Below, piece by piece: positions 1 through 9,579 of a DNA stretch of 64,000 bases (positions are counted from its first letter, which is position 1; every line of letters starts with the position of its first letter). The stretch covers positions 496,001 through 560,000 of the forward strand of contig NZ_LLWC01000022.1 of the NCBI RefSeq assembly GCF_001561995.1, written 5' to 3'. The stretch is from Polycladidibacter hongkongensis. GTDB taxonomy: Bacteria; Pseudomonadota; Alphaproteobacteria; Rhizobiales; Stappiaceae. Position numbers and translations under genes: made by a program. Under the pieces are notes generated by a model. That model did no database searches and was not told the origin of the DNA. It was given only the letters and a program-made list of their open reading frames with translations.

Positions 1-3000
1 GTTGGCCGCACCCCTGAGGGCGAATTGCGCCCCCATAAAGTGCTTTCAGAAAACCCCGAGGCCTACCGTGACGCCGCTTTGCAAGGTATCCGCGACCTTA
101 TGGGCCTTGGTCCGCAAGAGCGCATTCCCGCTGAACAAATCAACGCTGTTAAAATGGGCACCACCGTCGCCACCAACGCCCTTTTGGAGCGCAAAGGCGA
201 TCGTACGGCTCTCATCATCACAAAGGGCTTCCGCGATGCGCTAGAGATCGGCTATCAGGCGCGCCCCGATATCTTTGCCAAGGAAATCATCAAGCCCGAG
301 CTGCTCTACGAGGTTGTGAGCGAAGTTAGCGAACGCGTACGCGCCGACGGCACCATCGAAACCCCGCTGGACGAGGCAGCGGCACGCAACGCCATGCAAG
401 CCGCATTCAATTCGGGCATCCGCTCCATTGCCATTGTGCTTATGCATGCCTATGCCTACCCGGCCCACGAGCTAAAGCTAAAAACAATCGCCAATGAGAT
501 CGGCTTTACGCAGATATCAGTTTCCCACGAAGTCTCCCCGCTCATGAAGCTGGTGGGCCGCGGCGATACCACCGTTGTTGATGCCTACCTCTCGCCCATC
601 CTGCGACGCTATGTGGAGCAGGTCTCCAGCGAGCTGGACATTGAAAGTACCGGTTGCCGCCTCATGTTTATGCAGTCCTCTGGCGGGCTCACCGATGCCT
701 CTCTGTTTCAGGGAAAAGATGCCATACTCTCCGGCCCCGCTGGCGGTGTTGTTGGCGCAGTCGAAACCTCGAAAATGGCAGGGTTTGACAAGGTAATCGG
801 CTTCGATATGGGTGGCACCTCCACCGATGTTTCCCACTTTGATGGCGCTTATGAGCGCGCCTTTGAAACCGAAGTCGCTGGCGTGCGCATGCGGGCCCCG
901 ATGATGATGATCCACACCGTCGCTGCTGGCGGCGGCTCGCTCTTGCAGTTTAAAGAAGGCCGTTTTCAGGTCGGCCCGGAATCCGCTGGTGCCAACCCCG
1001 GTCCCAAAGGTTACCGCCGCGGTGGGCCGCTTACTGTCACCGATGCCAACATCATGACAGGTAAACTAAGCCCAGCCTACTTCCCGAAAATCTTTGGCCC
1101 GCAGCAAAACGAACCGCTGGATTATGATGCAGTAGCCACCGCCTTCACCGAACTTGCCAGCAAAGCACAGGGCAACATGAACGCCGCCCAAGTTGCCGAA
1201 GGTTTCCAGAAAATCGCCGTCGAGAATATGGCAAGCGCCATTAAAAAAATCTCGGTTCAACGCGGCTATGATGTGACCGAATATGCGCTCACCTGTTTTG
1301 GCGGTGCAGGCGGCCAAAGCGCCTGTATGGTGGCTGATGCGCTGGGGATGGAAACCGTTATTGTCCACCCGCTCTCCGGCATTCTCTCCGCCTATGGCAT
1401 GGGCCTTGCAGATATCCGTGCCACCCGACAGCGCTCGCTCACCCTGCCCCTTATTGCAGGCGAGCTACAAGTGGCAACAGAGCTGGCAGCACAGCTTGCA
1501 GAAGAAACCCTCGCAGAAGTAAAGGCGCAAGGCGTTGCGCCCGAGGCCATCCGCATCGTCAAAACAGCGCATCTGCGCTATGACGGCACCGACACCACCT
1601 TGCCAATCGCCTACACCGCGCAAGATGTGCCCGCCATGCTGGCCGCATTCACATCCGCCCACACCAAGCAGTTTGGCTTTGCCTATGAGGCCAAGCAAAT
1701 CGTCATCGAAGCTATGGAAGTCGAAGCCATCGGCGGCGGCGCAGGCCTTTCCGAGCCAGACAGCGCGCTGAGCGATGCCATGCCGCCAGCAGCAGAGCAA
1801 ACGCAAATTTTCTCCGGCGGTGAGTGGCGCCACGCCCCCGTTTACCGCCGCGAAGCCTTCTTGCCCGGCATGAATGCATCCGGCCCTTGCCTCATCATGG
1901 AGCCACACGCCACCATCGTTGTTGAGCCGGGTTGGCAAGCCGAGCTAAACGCCAAGAACCACTTCATCCTAAAGCGCGTAACCGCAATGGCCCATGCAGC
2001 CGCTGTGGGCACCAAGGCCGATCCGGTCATGCTGGAAGTGTTCAACAACCTGTTCATGTCCATCGCCGAGCAAATGGGCGTAACCCTGCAAAACACAGCC
2101 TATTCGGTCAATATCAAAGAACGGCTGGATTTCTCCTGCGCGGTTTTTGATCAAGCCGGCGCGCTGGTTGCCAATGCCCCGCACATGCCAGTGCATCTTG
2201 GCTCTATGGACCGCTCCGTCGAGGCCATTATTGCTGGCAATGCGGGCAACATCGCCCCCGGGGATGTCTTTGCGCTGAACGCGCCCTACAATGGCGGCAC
2301 ACACCTGCCAGACATTACCGTTGTCTCACCCGTGTTTGACGAAAAAGGCAAGGAAATCCTGTTCTGGGCCGCATCGCGCGGGCATCACGCCGATATCGGC
2401 GGCACTGCACCCGGCTCCATGACACCAAAAGCCACCACTGTGGAAGAGGAAGGGGTGCTGATCGACAATTTCAAACTGGTAGATCAAGGCACATTCCAAG
2501 AAGCGGCACTCACCCGCCTGTTAAGCGATCATCCCTATCCGGTGCGCAATCTGGCACAAAACATCGCTGATCTGAAAGCGCAAATCGCCGCTAACGAAAA
2601 AGGCATCCAAGAACTGCGTAAAATGACAGCCCATTTTGGGCTGCAAACCGTGCAAGCCTATATGGCCCACGTGCAAGACAATGCAGAGGAAAGCGTTCGC
2701 CGCGTCATAGAAGCACTGAAAGACAGCTCCTTTGAGTACCCGATCGATCACGGCGGCAAGATCTGCGTTAAAATCAGTGTCGATAAGAAAAACCGGCAAG
2801 CCACCGTTGATTTCACCGGCACCAGTGACACTTTGGGCAACAATTTCAACGCTCCCGAGCCAGTCACCCGCGCAGCAGTTCTCTACTGTTTCCGGGTCAT
2901 GGTGCCCGGCAATATCCCGATGAATGCAGGCTGCCTGCGCCCGATCACCATCAAGGTGCCCAAGGGTTCAATGCTCGCCCCGCAATATCCCGCCGCAGTA

Positions 3001-3549
3001 GTGGCCGGTAATGTGGAAACCTCGCAGCATGTCACAAACGCGCTCTTTGCAGCACTTGGCGCCATGGCCAACAGCCAAGGCACGATGAACAACCTCACAT
3101 TCGGCAACGACACCTACCAATACTACGAGACCCTGTGCTCCGGCTCACCAGCGGGACCCGGCTTCCATGGGACAGATGCCGTACATGTACACATGACAAA
3201 CTCACGCCTGACCGATCCGGAAATCCTAGAGTTCCGCTATCCTGTCATGCTTGAGGACTTCCATATCAACAAGGGCTCTGGCGGCACAGGCCAATGGAAG
3301 GGCGGCGATGGCACGCACCGCACCATCCGCTTCTTAGAAGAAATGGAATGCGCCATTTTATCCTCACACCGCACCATCGCCCCCAAAGGCATGGCAGGCG
3401 GCGAGGATGGCATACTTGGCAAAACCTATGTGCGCCGTCTCTCCGGCCAAATCGAGGGCTTGGAGGCCTGCGACCAAACCACCTTGCAAGCAGGTGAGGC
3501 CGTAACTGTAGTCACTCCGACAAGCGGCGGCTGGGGACGTCCCGCTTAG
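1..3549 (+). CDS. 5-oxoprolinase / hydantoinase A-B fusion (5' truncated by window edge)
   Basis: The reading frame is open from base 1, so the true start lies upstream; only the first ten or so N-terminal residues appear to be missing, because the visible protein starts with [13 protein letters not shown], close to the usual N-terminus. About 1180 residues are visible, near the usual 1200-1280 of ATP-dependent 5-oxoprolinases. The first part is hydantoinase A (N-terminal HyuA domain, then the ASKHA-type core with [12 protein letters not shown] and an AAGGGS loop). The second part, from about residue 670, is hydantoinase B (N-methylhydantoinase B type) with [22 protein letters not shown] and the closing TSGGWG. 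The family opens 5-oxoproline or hydantoin rings with ATP. Substrate cannot be decided from sequence. It is convergent with the next gene. Confidence 0.9.
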   Translation, partial: VGRTPEGELRPHKVLSENPEAYRDAALQGIRDLMGLGPQERIPAEQINAVKMGTTVATNALLERKGDRTALIITKGFRDALEIGYQARPDIFAKEIIKPELLYEVVSEVSERVRADGTIETPLDEAAARNAMQAAFNSGIRSIAIVLMHAYAYPAHELKLKTIANEIGFTQISVSHEVSPLMKLVGRGDTTVVDAYLSPILRRYVEQVSSELDIESTGCRLMFMQSSGGLTDASLFQGKDAILSGPAGGVVGAVETSKMAGFDKVIGFDMGGTSTDVSHFDGAYERAFETEVAGVRMRAPMMMIHTVAAGGGSLLQFKEGRFQVGPESAGANPGPKGYRRGGPLTVTDANIMTGKLSPAYFPKIFGPQQNEPLDYDAVATAFTELASKAQGNMNAAQVAEGFQKIAVENMASAIKKISVQRGYDVTEYALTCFGGAGGQSACMVADALGMETVIVHPLSGILSAYGMGLADIRATRQRSLTLPLIAGELQVATELAAQLAEETLAEVKAQGVAPEAIRIVKTAHLRYDGTDTTLPIAYTAQDVPAMLAAFTSAHTKQFGFAYEAKQIVIEAMEVEAIGGGAGLSEPDSALSDAMPPAAEQTQIFSGGEWRHAPVYRREAFLPGMNASGPCLIMEPHATIVVEPGWQAELNAKNHFILKRVTAMAHAAAVGTKADPVMLEVFNNLFMSIAEQMGVTLQNTAYSVNIKERLDFSCAVFDQAGALVANAPHMPVHLGSMDRSVEAIIAGNAGNIAPGDVFALNAPYNGGTHLPDITVVSPVFDEKGKEILFWAASRGHHADIGGTAPGSMTPKATTVEEEGVLIDNFKLVDQGTFQEAALTRLLSDHPYPVRNLAQNIADLKAQIAANEKGIQELRKMTAHFGLQTVQAYMAHVQDNAEESVRRVIEALKDSSFEYPIDHGGKICVKISVDKKNRQATVDFTGTSDTLGNNFNAPEPVTRAAVLYCFRVMVPGNIPMNAGCLRPITIKVPKGSMLAPQYPAAVVAGNVETSQHVTNALFAALGAMANSQGTMNNLTFGNDTYQYYETLCSGSPAGPGFHGTDAVHVHMTNSRLTDPEILEFRYPVMLEDFHINKGSGGTGQWKGGDGTHRTIRFLEEMECAILSSHRTIAPKGMAGGEDGILGKTYVRRLSGQIEGLEACDQTTLQAGEAVTVVTPTSGGWGRPA

Positions 3550-3558
3550 CGGTAGCGG

Positions 3559-3607
3559 GGCAGGCTGGCGGAAGTATCATCGCAAAAGGGCAACTCGCCA
3601 GCCTGCC
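3559..3607. terminator. Inverted repeat between convergent genes
   Basis: Perfect 12-bp arms (GGCAGGCTGGCG at 3559-3570, CGCCAGCCTGCC at 3596-3607) around a 25-base loop, placed between two convergent genes, 9 bases after the stop of the first. A T run follows at 3620-3624 on the plus strand. It is probably a bidirectional terminator, but the large loop makes it an unusual one. Confidence 0.5.
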
Positions 3608-3622
3608 TCTATCTCACCATTT

Positions 3623-4741
3623 TTAGCGACGATCAAACACCATTGAGATTGGCCGATGGTCGCTGGTTGTGGCGTATTTAGGCCTTGGCCCGGCAATTCG
3701 TTGATGCACCTCGTGCTCCACCTTCCCGCCGCCGCGCCGTGCCTTAAAGGCAAATGGTTCCACGCCAACAGCATTGGTAAAACTCTGGGTAAACAAGACA
3801 TGATCCAGCAAAATATGCGGATCTCGGCCCGGATCAAGTTTGTCCTCAAATTGCACGCTCCAACGCTCCCCATCTGGCGCATCAAACAGCGCATGGTTTA
3901 AAAAGCGCCGCGCAAAGAACACATCCCCCTGTAAGCCACCAAGCAGATCATGATACATAAACCGCCGCTCGATCCGCTCTTTGGCTGGCCCATCATTCAT
4001 ATCCCCACCAACAATAATCGCCGCACTCGCCTGCGCGGCAAACCGCTGCTCGATATAGTGGCGCACATCCGCGCATTCTGTTGATATTTTGGTTCGATCC
4101 TTGATCAGCTCCGCCACCAACTTCGGGTTCCGTGCAAAAAAGTCATCATCGCTTACCCCGCCATCATGGCGCGTGCTGGTGTGCTTGCTCTTCAAGTGAA
4201 GGCCGATCACTTCGCAAAAGTGTCCATCAACATCAAGCTGCAAGACCTGCGGATGGCGCCAATAACTATGGCTGCGATCAACAGCAAATTCCAGTCGATC
4301 ATCGCGCAGCTGCGGGAAAGAAACCGGCCAAGAACCATCCTTGTGCATCCCCTTGGAGTTGACTTCCGTTAGCTCTTGCCATTGATCAAGATGCAGGAGC
4401 TGCCCCCGCAGCCGCGCCCCCTTGCGCAGCAAAAACCAGATCCACTGCCGCCCAAAGGGCCCACTCGCCCCCTGCATGCCATAGGCATCCGCGTCATCTG
4501 TCCCGCGCACCACAAGCTCATAATCAGGCGCCACCTCATCAAAAAACGTCCGCGCCCGCACTTCACCGCAAGGCCCCTCGCAGATGAGCAGCACGTCGGC
4601 ACCCAGCGCGCTGATTTCGTCCTTAATCGCTGCCATCCGCGCGCGGGCATGCCGCGCTTTGGTTGCATCACTATCCGACACGGCATCTAGCAGTTTGTCC
4701 GCATGCTCGATATTCCAGCTGGTTAGCTTAAAACTCTGCAT
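3623..4741 (-). CDS. Endonuclease/exonuclease/phosphatase family protein
   Basis: A 372-residue protein of the DNase I/exonuclease III/inositol phosphatase fold. The N-terminus SFKLTSWNIEHADKLLD carries the usual metal-site Asn and Glu. IIVGGDMNDGP supplies the central Asp-x-Asn pair and TTSDHRPISMVF the C-terminal Ser-Asp-His triad, so all catalytic elements look intact. The substrate (DNA, phospholipid or nucleotide) cannot be told. The start at 4741 was preferred to an upstream ATG at 4807 because it has GGGGGA just upstream and begins at the conserved domain. No signal peptide is seen. It is a single gene, divergent from the thioesterase gene, with 188 bp between them that includes a 10-bp palindrome ACCTTAAGGT at 4885-4894. 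Confidence 0.82.
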   Translation of the reverse strand: MQSFKLTSWNIEHADKLLDAVSDSDATKARHARARMAAIKDEISALGADVLLICEGPCGEVRARTFFDEVAPDYELVVRGTDDADAYGMQGASGPFGRQWIWFLLRKGARLRGQLLHLDQWQELTEVNSKGMHKDGSWPVSFPQLRDDRLEFAVDRSHSYWRHPQVLQLDVDGHFCEVIGLHLKSKHTSTRHDGGVSDDDFFARNPKLVAELIKDRTKISTECADVRHYIEQRFAAQASAAIIVGGDMNDGPAKERIERRFMYHDLLGGLQGDVFFARRFLNHALFDAPDGERWSVQFEDKLDPGRDPHILLDHVLFTQSFTNAVGVEPFAFKARRGGGKVEHEVHQRIAGPRPKYATTSDHRPISMVFDRR

Positions 4742-4929
4742 AGCATCCCCCGTTTCTGGTCGGTTACGACCTGAACAACGGTTAGGAGCGTTGCAAACCT
4801 GCGCCATAGTACAACCCTTGAGTTTTTAAGGATAAATATTTAGAGGAAAAGACACCAAGAGCGCATTTCAAACCACGTAACTTTACCTTAAGGTCACACT
4901 ACCTTACTTGAATAATCGAGCACCTTCCA

Positions 4930-5517
4930 ATGCGCCTCTGGTTTCGCCTTTTTCTGTTTCTTCTCGCCAGCCCATTTGCCAAACGCTTTTCTGATCCATT
5001 GGAGACGTCCAAGCTGCAATACCACGTGCTGCCGACCGATATCGACACCAACATCCACCTCAACAATGGCCAGTATCTAACTCTCATGGATATCGGCCGT
5101 ATCGATATCCTGCTGCGCGCCGGCCTCTGGCGTGCCGTCTGGAAAAATAAGTGGATGCCCGTTGTCTCTGCCGCCTCTATCCGCTTTCGCCGCGAGATTG
5201 GCCTGTTCCAGAAGTTTCAGCTCGAAAGCCGCATCGTTTACTGGAACGAAAGCACCAGCGTCATTGAGCAACGTTTTCGCCTGCTGAGCGGCAAGCACAA
5301 AGGTGTTGTCGCAGCCTCAGCTTTGGTACGTGTAGGCATGTATGATAGAAAAGCTCGTGCCTTTGTGCAGATCCAGTCATGGATGAATGAAGCAGGTATC
5401 AGCGCGACCTGTCCACCAATCGCTCCCCATGTTGAAGCTTTTTTGCAAGCCGAAGAGCAGCAAAAGCTGTATGACCGTGCGACAGATGAACCAGCTACAG
5501 GCCACCTGAATTCATGA
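4930..5517 (+). CDS. Thioesterase family protein (hot-dog fold)
   Basis: A 195-residue protein with an N-terminal hydrophobic stretch (residues 4-16) followed by a 4HBT-type hot-dog domain, with the pattern VLPTDIDTNIHLNNGQYLTL near residues 36-55, where the Asp and the NIHLNNG loop are typical of acyl-CoA thioesterases of the THEM6/YbgC-like group. Its role would be hydrolysis of an acyl thioester, with unknown chain specificity. The N-terminal segment may be a membrane anchor rather than a cleaved signal, since RLFLFLLASPF is short and ends without a clear cleavage site. It overlaps the next gene by 4 bases (ATGA), which indicates translational coupling with the GST. Confidence 0.8.
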   Translation: MRLWFRLFLFLLASPFAKRFSDPLETSKLQYHVLPTDIDTNIHLNNGQYLTLMDIGRIDILLRAGLWRAVWKNKWMPVVSAASIRFRREIGLFQKFQLESRIVYWNESTSVIEQRFRLLSGKHKGVVAASALVRVGMYDRKARAFVQIQSWMNEAGISATCPPIAPHVEAFLQAEEQQKLYDRATDEPATGHLNS

Positions 5518-6179
5518 TCCGTCTTCCCCTGCTCTACTCTTTTCGCCGCTGCCCTTATGCCATGCGCGCGCGTCTCGCCATCTGCGCCAGCCAGACACGC
5601 GTGGAACTACGGGAAATCGTGCTGCGCGATAAGCCTGCCCATATGTTGGAAATCTCGCCCAAAGGCACCGTGCCGGTGCTGCAGCTACCAGATCAGAGCG
5701 TGATTGATGAGTCGCTTGATATCATGCTTTGGGCCCTGCGCGGCAACGATCCGCAAAACTGGCTTTCACCTCAAGCAGGCAGTCTTGACGACATGCTCGC
5801 CCTCATCGCGCATATGGACGGTCCCTTCAAACACCACCTTGATCGGTTCAAGTACGCCAGCCGCTTTGAAGGCGCAAATCCAGACGAACACTACGCCTCT
5901 GCTATCTCCGCCTTACGGGAACTTGCAAACCGGCTTGAGAAAACACCCTACCTATTTGGCAGGACGCCAAGTTTGGCAGACCAAGCCCTATTTCCCTTTG
6001 TCCGACAATTCTGCAATGCAGCGCCAGAACGCTTTGCCAGCGAAGCGCCAAAGCCTGTACAGACTTGGCTATCCGAGCGCGTGGCAACACCGTTGTTTGC
6101 CAGCGTTTTTGGCACCAAATGGCCCAAATGGCAGCCGGGAGATGAACCAACGTTCTTCCCCCAGCTCCCATGCGATTAA
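5514..6179 (+). CDS. Glutathione S-transferase family protein
   Basis: A 221-residue protein with the thioredoxin-like N-terminal domain LYSFRRCPYAMRARLAI, where the Cys-Pro-Tyr motif is typical of the omega/beta-like bacterial GSTs, followed by the cis-Pro segment GTVPVL (about residues 51-56) and DESLDIMLW, which binds the glutathione gamma-glutamyl group. The C-terminal helical domain follows from about residue 90. Glutathione conjugation or thiol-transfer is the likely chemistry. It is translationally coupled to the upstream thioesterase gene; the biological link between the two is unknown. Only 9 bp separate its stop from the convergent methyltransferase gene. Confidence 0.88.
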   Translation: MIRLPLLYSFRRCPYAMRARLAICASQTRVELREIVLRDKPAHMLEISPKGTVPVLQLPDQSVIDESLDIMLWALRGNDPQNWLSPQAGSLDDMLALIAHMDGPFKHHLDRFKYASRFEGANPDEHYASAISALRELANRLEKTPYLFGRTPSLADQALFPFVRQFCNAAPERFASEAPKPVQTWLSERVATPLFASVFGTKWPKWQPGDEPTFFPQLPCD

Positions 6180-6188
6180 TTCAAGCTG

Positions 6189-6857
6189 TTAGCGCCGAAT
6201 AGCTTTAAAGAGCGCCACATTGCCGTGCAGCTTCACATCCACTTGATCAAAGCGCGTATCAAGGGCACGTTGCAGATCGTCCAGCGTGTCTTCAAGATTG
6301 CAGAAGACACCCTTTTCATTGTAGAGCGCCATCAGCTTGCGCGCGCCCCAGTTTGGCGTCAGCCCCTTACCCAGAATTGTGGCGCCATAAAGCACCGCTC
6401 CCGGCTTCAGTAGCGGCAAGAGATTGTCAAACACCACAGCCTTGTCAGCAATTGACCCCGGTAAACAATGCAGCAGATAGCCAAGGCAGACACTATCAAA
6501 GCTTTCAGGTTCAAAAGCAACGGGTTCAAAGGCATCAGCCTGCAACAGCTCAGGCTCCACGCCCTGCGCCCGTTCCGCAGCAAACTCCAAACAATCCCGG
6601 TTGCGATCCATCAACACCAATCGGTCAAGCGCTTTGAAGGCGCATTTCTCTAAAAAGTAGCCGCTCCCCACCCCCACATCGAGATGCGCACCCACCATAT
6701 TCTGCGAATAAAAACTGATCAGTTCCGCTGTGCGCACCTTCCATAAGTACCGATTTGAAAAGCCATGCACAATAAAGTCATAGGCCTTTAGTGTCCGCGA
6801 CGAATAGACAGCCGCACCGGCTGCCCGCGCTACGTCATCAGCAATCTCTTGTGGCAT
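6189..6857 (-). CDS. Class I SAM-dependent methyltransferase (paralogue 1)
   Basis: A 222-residue Rossmann-fold methyltransferase. Motif I is HLDVGVGSGYFL, with LVLMDRNRDCLEFA as the acidic motif II, and SVCLGYLLHCLPG and LLKPGAVLYGATILGKG as later motifs. The ATG at 6857 was preferred to a TTG at 6884 because GGAGG lies directly upstream and because this start aligns with that of the neighbouring paralogue. No leader or membrane segment is present. It is most similar in visible motifs to the gene at 6947-7600, on the same strand and 89 bp upstream, so the pair looks like a tandem duplication. The acceptor substrate is unknown; small-molecule methylation is likely. Confidence 0.8.
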   Translation of the reverse strand: MPQEIADDVARAAGAAVYSSRTLKAYDFIVHGFSNRYLWKVRTAELISFYSQNMVGAHLDVGVGSGYFLEKCAFKALDRLVLMDRNRDCLEFAAERAQGVEPELLQADAFEPVAFEPESFDSVCLGYLLHCLPGSIADKAVVFDNLLPLLKPGAVLYGATILGKGLTPNWGARKLMALYNEKGVFCNLEDTLDDLQRALDTRFDQVDVKLHGNVALFKAIRR

Positions 6858-6946
6858 AAAGCCTCCAGCTGCATTCTCTTTCAATAAAGAGATGACGTAA
6901 CGGGATTATTGAAAAAATTCAATCCATAATTGCAGGCAACGCACGC

Positions 6947-7600
6947 TTACAGCTTCGCCCAGAAGAACGCAGCAGAGCCAACCCGCTTCACTTCAAATAC
7001 TCCAAAATTGCACTCAAGCTCAAACTTCAACGCATCCACATTGTCATCCCGATTGGAAAAAACACCACGGCGATTGTAATAGTCCATCAGCTGGCGGGCC
7101 GCCCATGTTTCCTGCTCCTCACGCCCAAGCAAGGTAGAGCCGAACAAAACCCCCTTTGGCTTCATCAGTGGCTTAAGGTGCTTAAAGACTATCGATTTTT
7201 CGGGCATCGCCCCGGGCAAGCAATGCAGCAAATAGCCCAACGAGATACTATCGAAGCCCTCACGCTCCCATTGTATAGGATTAAGAATATCGTGTTCATG
7301 GATAGAAGGGCGATACCGCTGCAACCGTGTTGCCGAAAAGGTTAGACAATCCTTGCTTGCATCCATCAGCGCCAAACGTGGGGGATGAGGAAAGTGGCAA
7401 TGGTCAACAAAAAAACCGGATCCCACGCCCACTTCTAAGTGATTAGAACTGACCCAACTATTGTAAAACTCCAACTGTTTTTGCGTCGAGGCCCGCCAAA
7501 TGAGCCGATTTGTAACCCCAAAAACCAACGGATCGTATAGCCGGAGGCTTCGACCCCTGCGAAGACCAAAGGCCGTGTCTTCAGCGCTTAAACTTGTCAT
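6947..7600 (-). CDS. Class I SAM-dependent methyltransferase (paralogue 2)
   Basis: A 217-residue methyltransferase with motif I HLEVGVGSGFFV, motif II LALMDASKDCLTF, and SISLGYLLHCLPG and LMKPKGVLFGSTLLG, each matching the downstream paralogue almost residue for residue in the motifs, while the rest has diverged. The start was set at the ATG at 7600; a TTG three codons upstream (7609) is possible. The upstream Shine-Dalgarno site is weak (AGAAAG). It is the first gene of a likely two-gene minus-strand unit. The shared N-terminal pattern (LxxYDxxVxGxxNRxxW) suggests a common acceptor-binding element. No pathway gene nearby reveals the substrate. Confidence 0.78.
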   Translation of the reverse strand: MTSLSAEDTAFGLRRGRSLRLYDPLVFGVTNRLIWRASTQKQLEFYNSWVSSNHLEVGVGSGFFVDHCHFPHPPRLALMDASKDCLTFSATRLQRYRPSIHEHDILNPIQWEREGFDSISLGYLLHCLPGAMPEKSIVFKHLKPLMKPKGVLFGSTLLGREEQETWAARQLMDYYNRRGVFSNRDDNVDALKFELECNFGVFEVKRVGSAAFFWAKL

Positions 7601-7955
7601 GACGCACAACTTTCTGACAATAGATTCAAATCAACAATGTCGATCTACTACTGCCTTTATAGATCCAATGAAATTGATCTAAGCACATTCCACATTATAA
7701 CTACGTAATTTAGTTAACTGAAGCCTGATATATTCAGATCTTTAACTAAGGTTATTATTCCTAATTAATTTCGCGCAATTCAGGCAAAATACCCGCATAG
7801 AACTACTTCTTTACAGAATTAATTCGGTTTCCAACAATAATTCACCGGTAACTATGCGCGGACAGCCTGAACCGAACATGAATGAACACATAAAAACGCA
7901 TTCAGAGGGAATCGCCCATTATCGCTTCAACAGCCGATAACCGGGAGACACACCT
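7601..7955. other. AT-rich intergenic stretch, no gene seen
   Basis: About 355 bp between divergent genes. It is clearly richer in A and T than the flanking coding DNA and should hold the promoters of paralogue 2 (minus) and of the BA14K gene (plus). I see no convincing reading frame, and no hairpin or clear promoter hexamer pair. Confidence 0.6.
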
Positions 7956-8540
7956 ATGTCCGTTAGAAAGAATATTATTGCCAGCCTGATTGCCAGCACT
8001 TTTATCATGCAGGGCGCAACCAGCGCATTCGCAGAAACCGTGACCACAACAACGACCAAAATTTACAAGGAAAAAACCGTTAAGGTCACCAAGCATCGCA
8101 AGCACAAAAAGAAAAAGCACCGCAAACACAAAACTAAAGTAGTTCACCATCATCACTATCACGAGGACGATGACGATCTGGATGCGGGCGAGATCGCAGC
8201 CATCGGCATTATCGGGCTCGCGGCAGGCATGATTTTGACCAGCGCTTTGAACGAGGACACGCACCACCCAGCCCCGCAAGTTACATACACCCCGCCGCGC
8301 CCTTACCCGCAGCATTACGGCAATGCCCACGCACAACCCGTGCCACTCCCGGTTCCAGTGGGTCAGAACTGGCGGCCCGCACCATCAAATGGCAAGCCGA
8401 TGCAGCTGGTCACCCATGCCCAAAGCCCCGTACCGTGGACACGGGAGTGGTTCCGCTACTGTTCTATGAAATATCGCAGCTTCAACCCGCAAACAGGCAC
8501 ATTCACCACATATTCCGGGGTTCAGAAACTTTGCAAATAG
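7956..8540 (+). CDS. BA14K-family surface protein with His/Lys/Asp tracts
   Basis: A 194-residue protein. Residues 1-26 form a signal peptide ending ATSAFA. Residues 46-61 are a Lys/His/Arg tract, 64-69 a His-rich run, and 70-76 an acidic run; then a glycine-rich hydrophobic segment at about 79-98. A Pro-rich linker leads to the C-terminal BA14K motif (W-x-x-Y-C-S-x-K-Y-R-S-F-N-P-x-T-G-T, residues about 165-182, closing with a second Cys). BA14K proteins of the Rhizobiales are exported, lectin-like or immunoreactive surface proteins of uncertain function. GGGAG precedes the ATG. The charged tracts could bind metal ions; that is inference. Confidence 0.82.
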   Translation: MSVRKNIIASLIASTFIMQGATSAFAETVTTTTTKIYKEKTVKVTKHRKHKKKKHRKHKTKVVHHHHYHEDDDDLDAGEIAAIGIIGLAAGMILTSALNEDTHHPAPQVTYTPPRPYPQHYGNAHAQPVPLPVPVGQNWRPAPSNGKPMQLVTHAQSPVPWTREWFRYCSMKYRSFNPQTGTFTTYSGVQKLCK

Positions 8541-8829
8541 TCCAGCCCAGCAAGACTGTACCCATTAGTTTTACATCCGCGAAAATAGGCGGGGCAAATT
8601 GCCCCACCTGTGAAATACCATAAAATATTCACAGCAAAAACTTATGTATCCATAGAAATACAATCAACATTCACCTTAAATTTCGTAGGTTTTATGCCAA
8701 TTTCAGCTTCAAACACCGCATAGTCACAGGTTTATCACCCTGTCAATTCCATACAGCCCATATTTTATTCTTTTCAAAGCTGCTCTTGTCACATACTCTT
8801 TATGTGTTGAGTGAGTATGGAGGTGTGGG

Positions 8830-8913
8830 ATGACAGTAACACGCAGTTTAAACATCATCGCGGTAACCGTCGCATTTACCTTTGCAGCAGCAATAGTGCT
8901 TGGGGTAATCTAA
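8830..8913 (+). CDS. 27-residue hydrophobic peptide (putative small membrane protein)
   Basis: A very short frame, MTVTRSLNIIAVTVAFTF followed by nine more hydrophobic residues, starting with a polar Thr/Arg/Ser/Asn head and then one hydrophobic span of about 19 residues, enough for a membrane helix. A near-perfect Shine-Dalgarno site GGAGGT (8819-8824) sits 5 bases before the ATG, and a strong hairpin terminator starts 28 bases after the stop. This start, body and stop arrangement in an otherwise gene-free 445-bp gap is what makes it credible. I do not recognise a named family. Its function is unknown; peptides of this shape often bind larger membrane complexes. Confidence 0.6.
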   Translation: MTVTRSLNIIAVTVAFTFAAAIVLGVI

Positions 8914-8940
8914 CAGAACAGAAAACTCTTATAAGAATAC

Positions 8941-8970
8941 AAAAGGGCCCGCAATTGCAGGCCCTTTTTC
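8941..8970. terminator. Bidirectional rho-independent terminator
   Basis: Stem AAAGGGCC/GGCCCTTT with a 10-base loop, followed by a T run on the plus strand and by TTTTG on the minus strand. It lies between the small peptide gene (plus) and azoR (minus) and can end both transcripts. Confidence 0.8.
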
Positions 8971-8985
8971 TTTGCAGTTCTCTTG

Positions 8986-9579
8986 TTATGCTGCCAACGA
9001 AAGCGCCGCAATCGCCGCTTCTGCCTCGCTGCGGGCCTCCTCTGGCTTCATCGCAACACCTACCGCAGCAACAACTTCCACCTCGGTGATACCGATAAAC
9101 GCCAGCACCTGCTTAAGGTAGGGAACATTAAAATCGATAGGAGAGCCAACAGGCACGCCGCCACTAGCGGCAACAATAATGGCTTTCTTGCCCTCAAGTA
9201 GCCCCTTCGGCCCATCCTCGGTATAAGAAAAAGTTTCACCAGCGCGCGCCACCTGATCGATCCAAGTCTTTAAAGATGCAGGCATCGAAAAATTATAAAA
9301 TGGTGCGCCAACTACGATGACATCTGCCGCACGCAACTCATTGATCAGTTCATCAGACAGCGCAAGCGCGGTTTTTTGCTCATCGCTACGCGCATCGGCG
9401 GGCGTGTGAGCAGCGCCCATCCACATTTCATCAACCAAAGGCAGGCCAGCGCTCACATCACGCTCAACCACGTGCGCGCCGCCAAACCGATCAATAACTT
9501 TCTGCGAAAGCTCGCGGGTAAAAGAACCTTCTTTTCGAGCAGAAGATTGAACATTCAGAATTTTTTTTACAGTACTCAT
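8986..9579 (-). CDS. azoR: FMN-dependent NADH-azoreductase
   Basis: A 197-residue flavodoxin-like reductase. The N-terminus KKILNVQSSARKEGSFTREL binds the FMN phosphate through the Ser residues; APFYNFSMPASLKTWIDQVARAGETF (given here as the conserved region near residues 93-118) and the later SGGVP segment near residues 139-143 complete the FMN pocket. AzoR enzymes are cytosolic homodimers that reduce quinones and azo compounds with NADH and protect against thiol-reactive stress. Length and motifs match the family in full. It is a single gene with its own terminator; an AAAGGA lies 12 bases before the ATG. Confidence 0.93.
   Translation of the reverse strand: MSTVKKILNVQSSARKEGSFTRELSQKVIDRFGGAHVVERDVSAGLPLVDEMWMGAAHTPADARSDEQKTALALSDELINELRAADVIVVGAPFYNFSMPASLKTWIDQVARAGETFSYTEDGPKGLLEGKKAIIVAASGGVPVGSPIDFNVPYLKQVLAFIGITEVEVVAAVGVAMKPEEARSEAEAAIAALSLAA

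Noticed and set aside
8811-9089. 92-codon plus-strand frame overlapping the small peptide gene
   Set aside because: It runs across the terminator and into azoR in antisense; the 27-residue frame in the other phase has the ribosome site.
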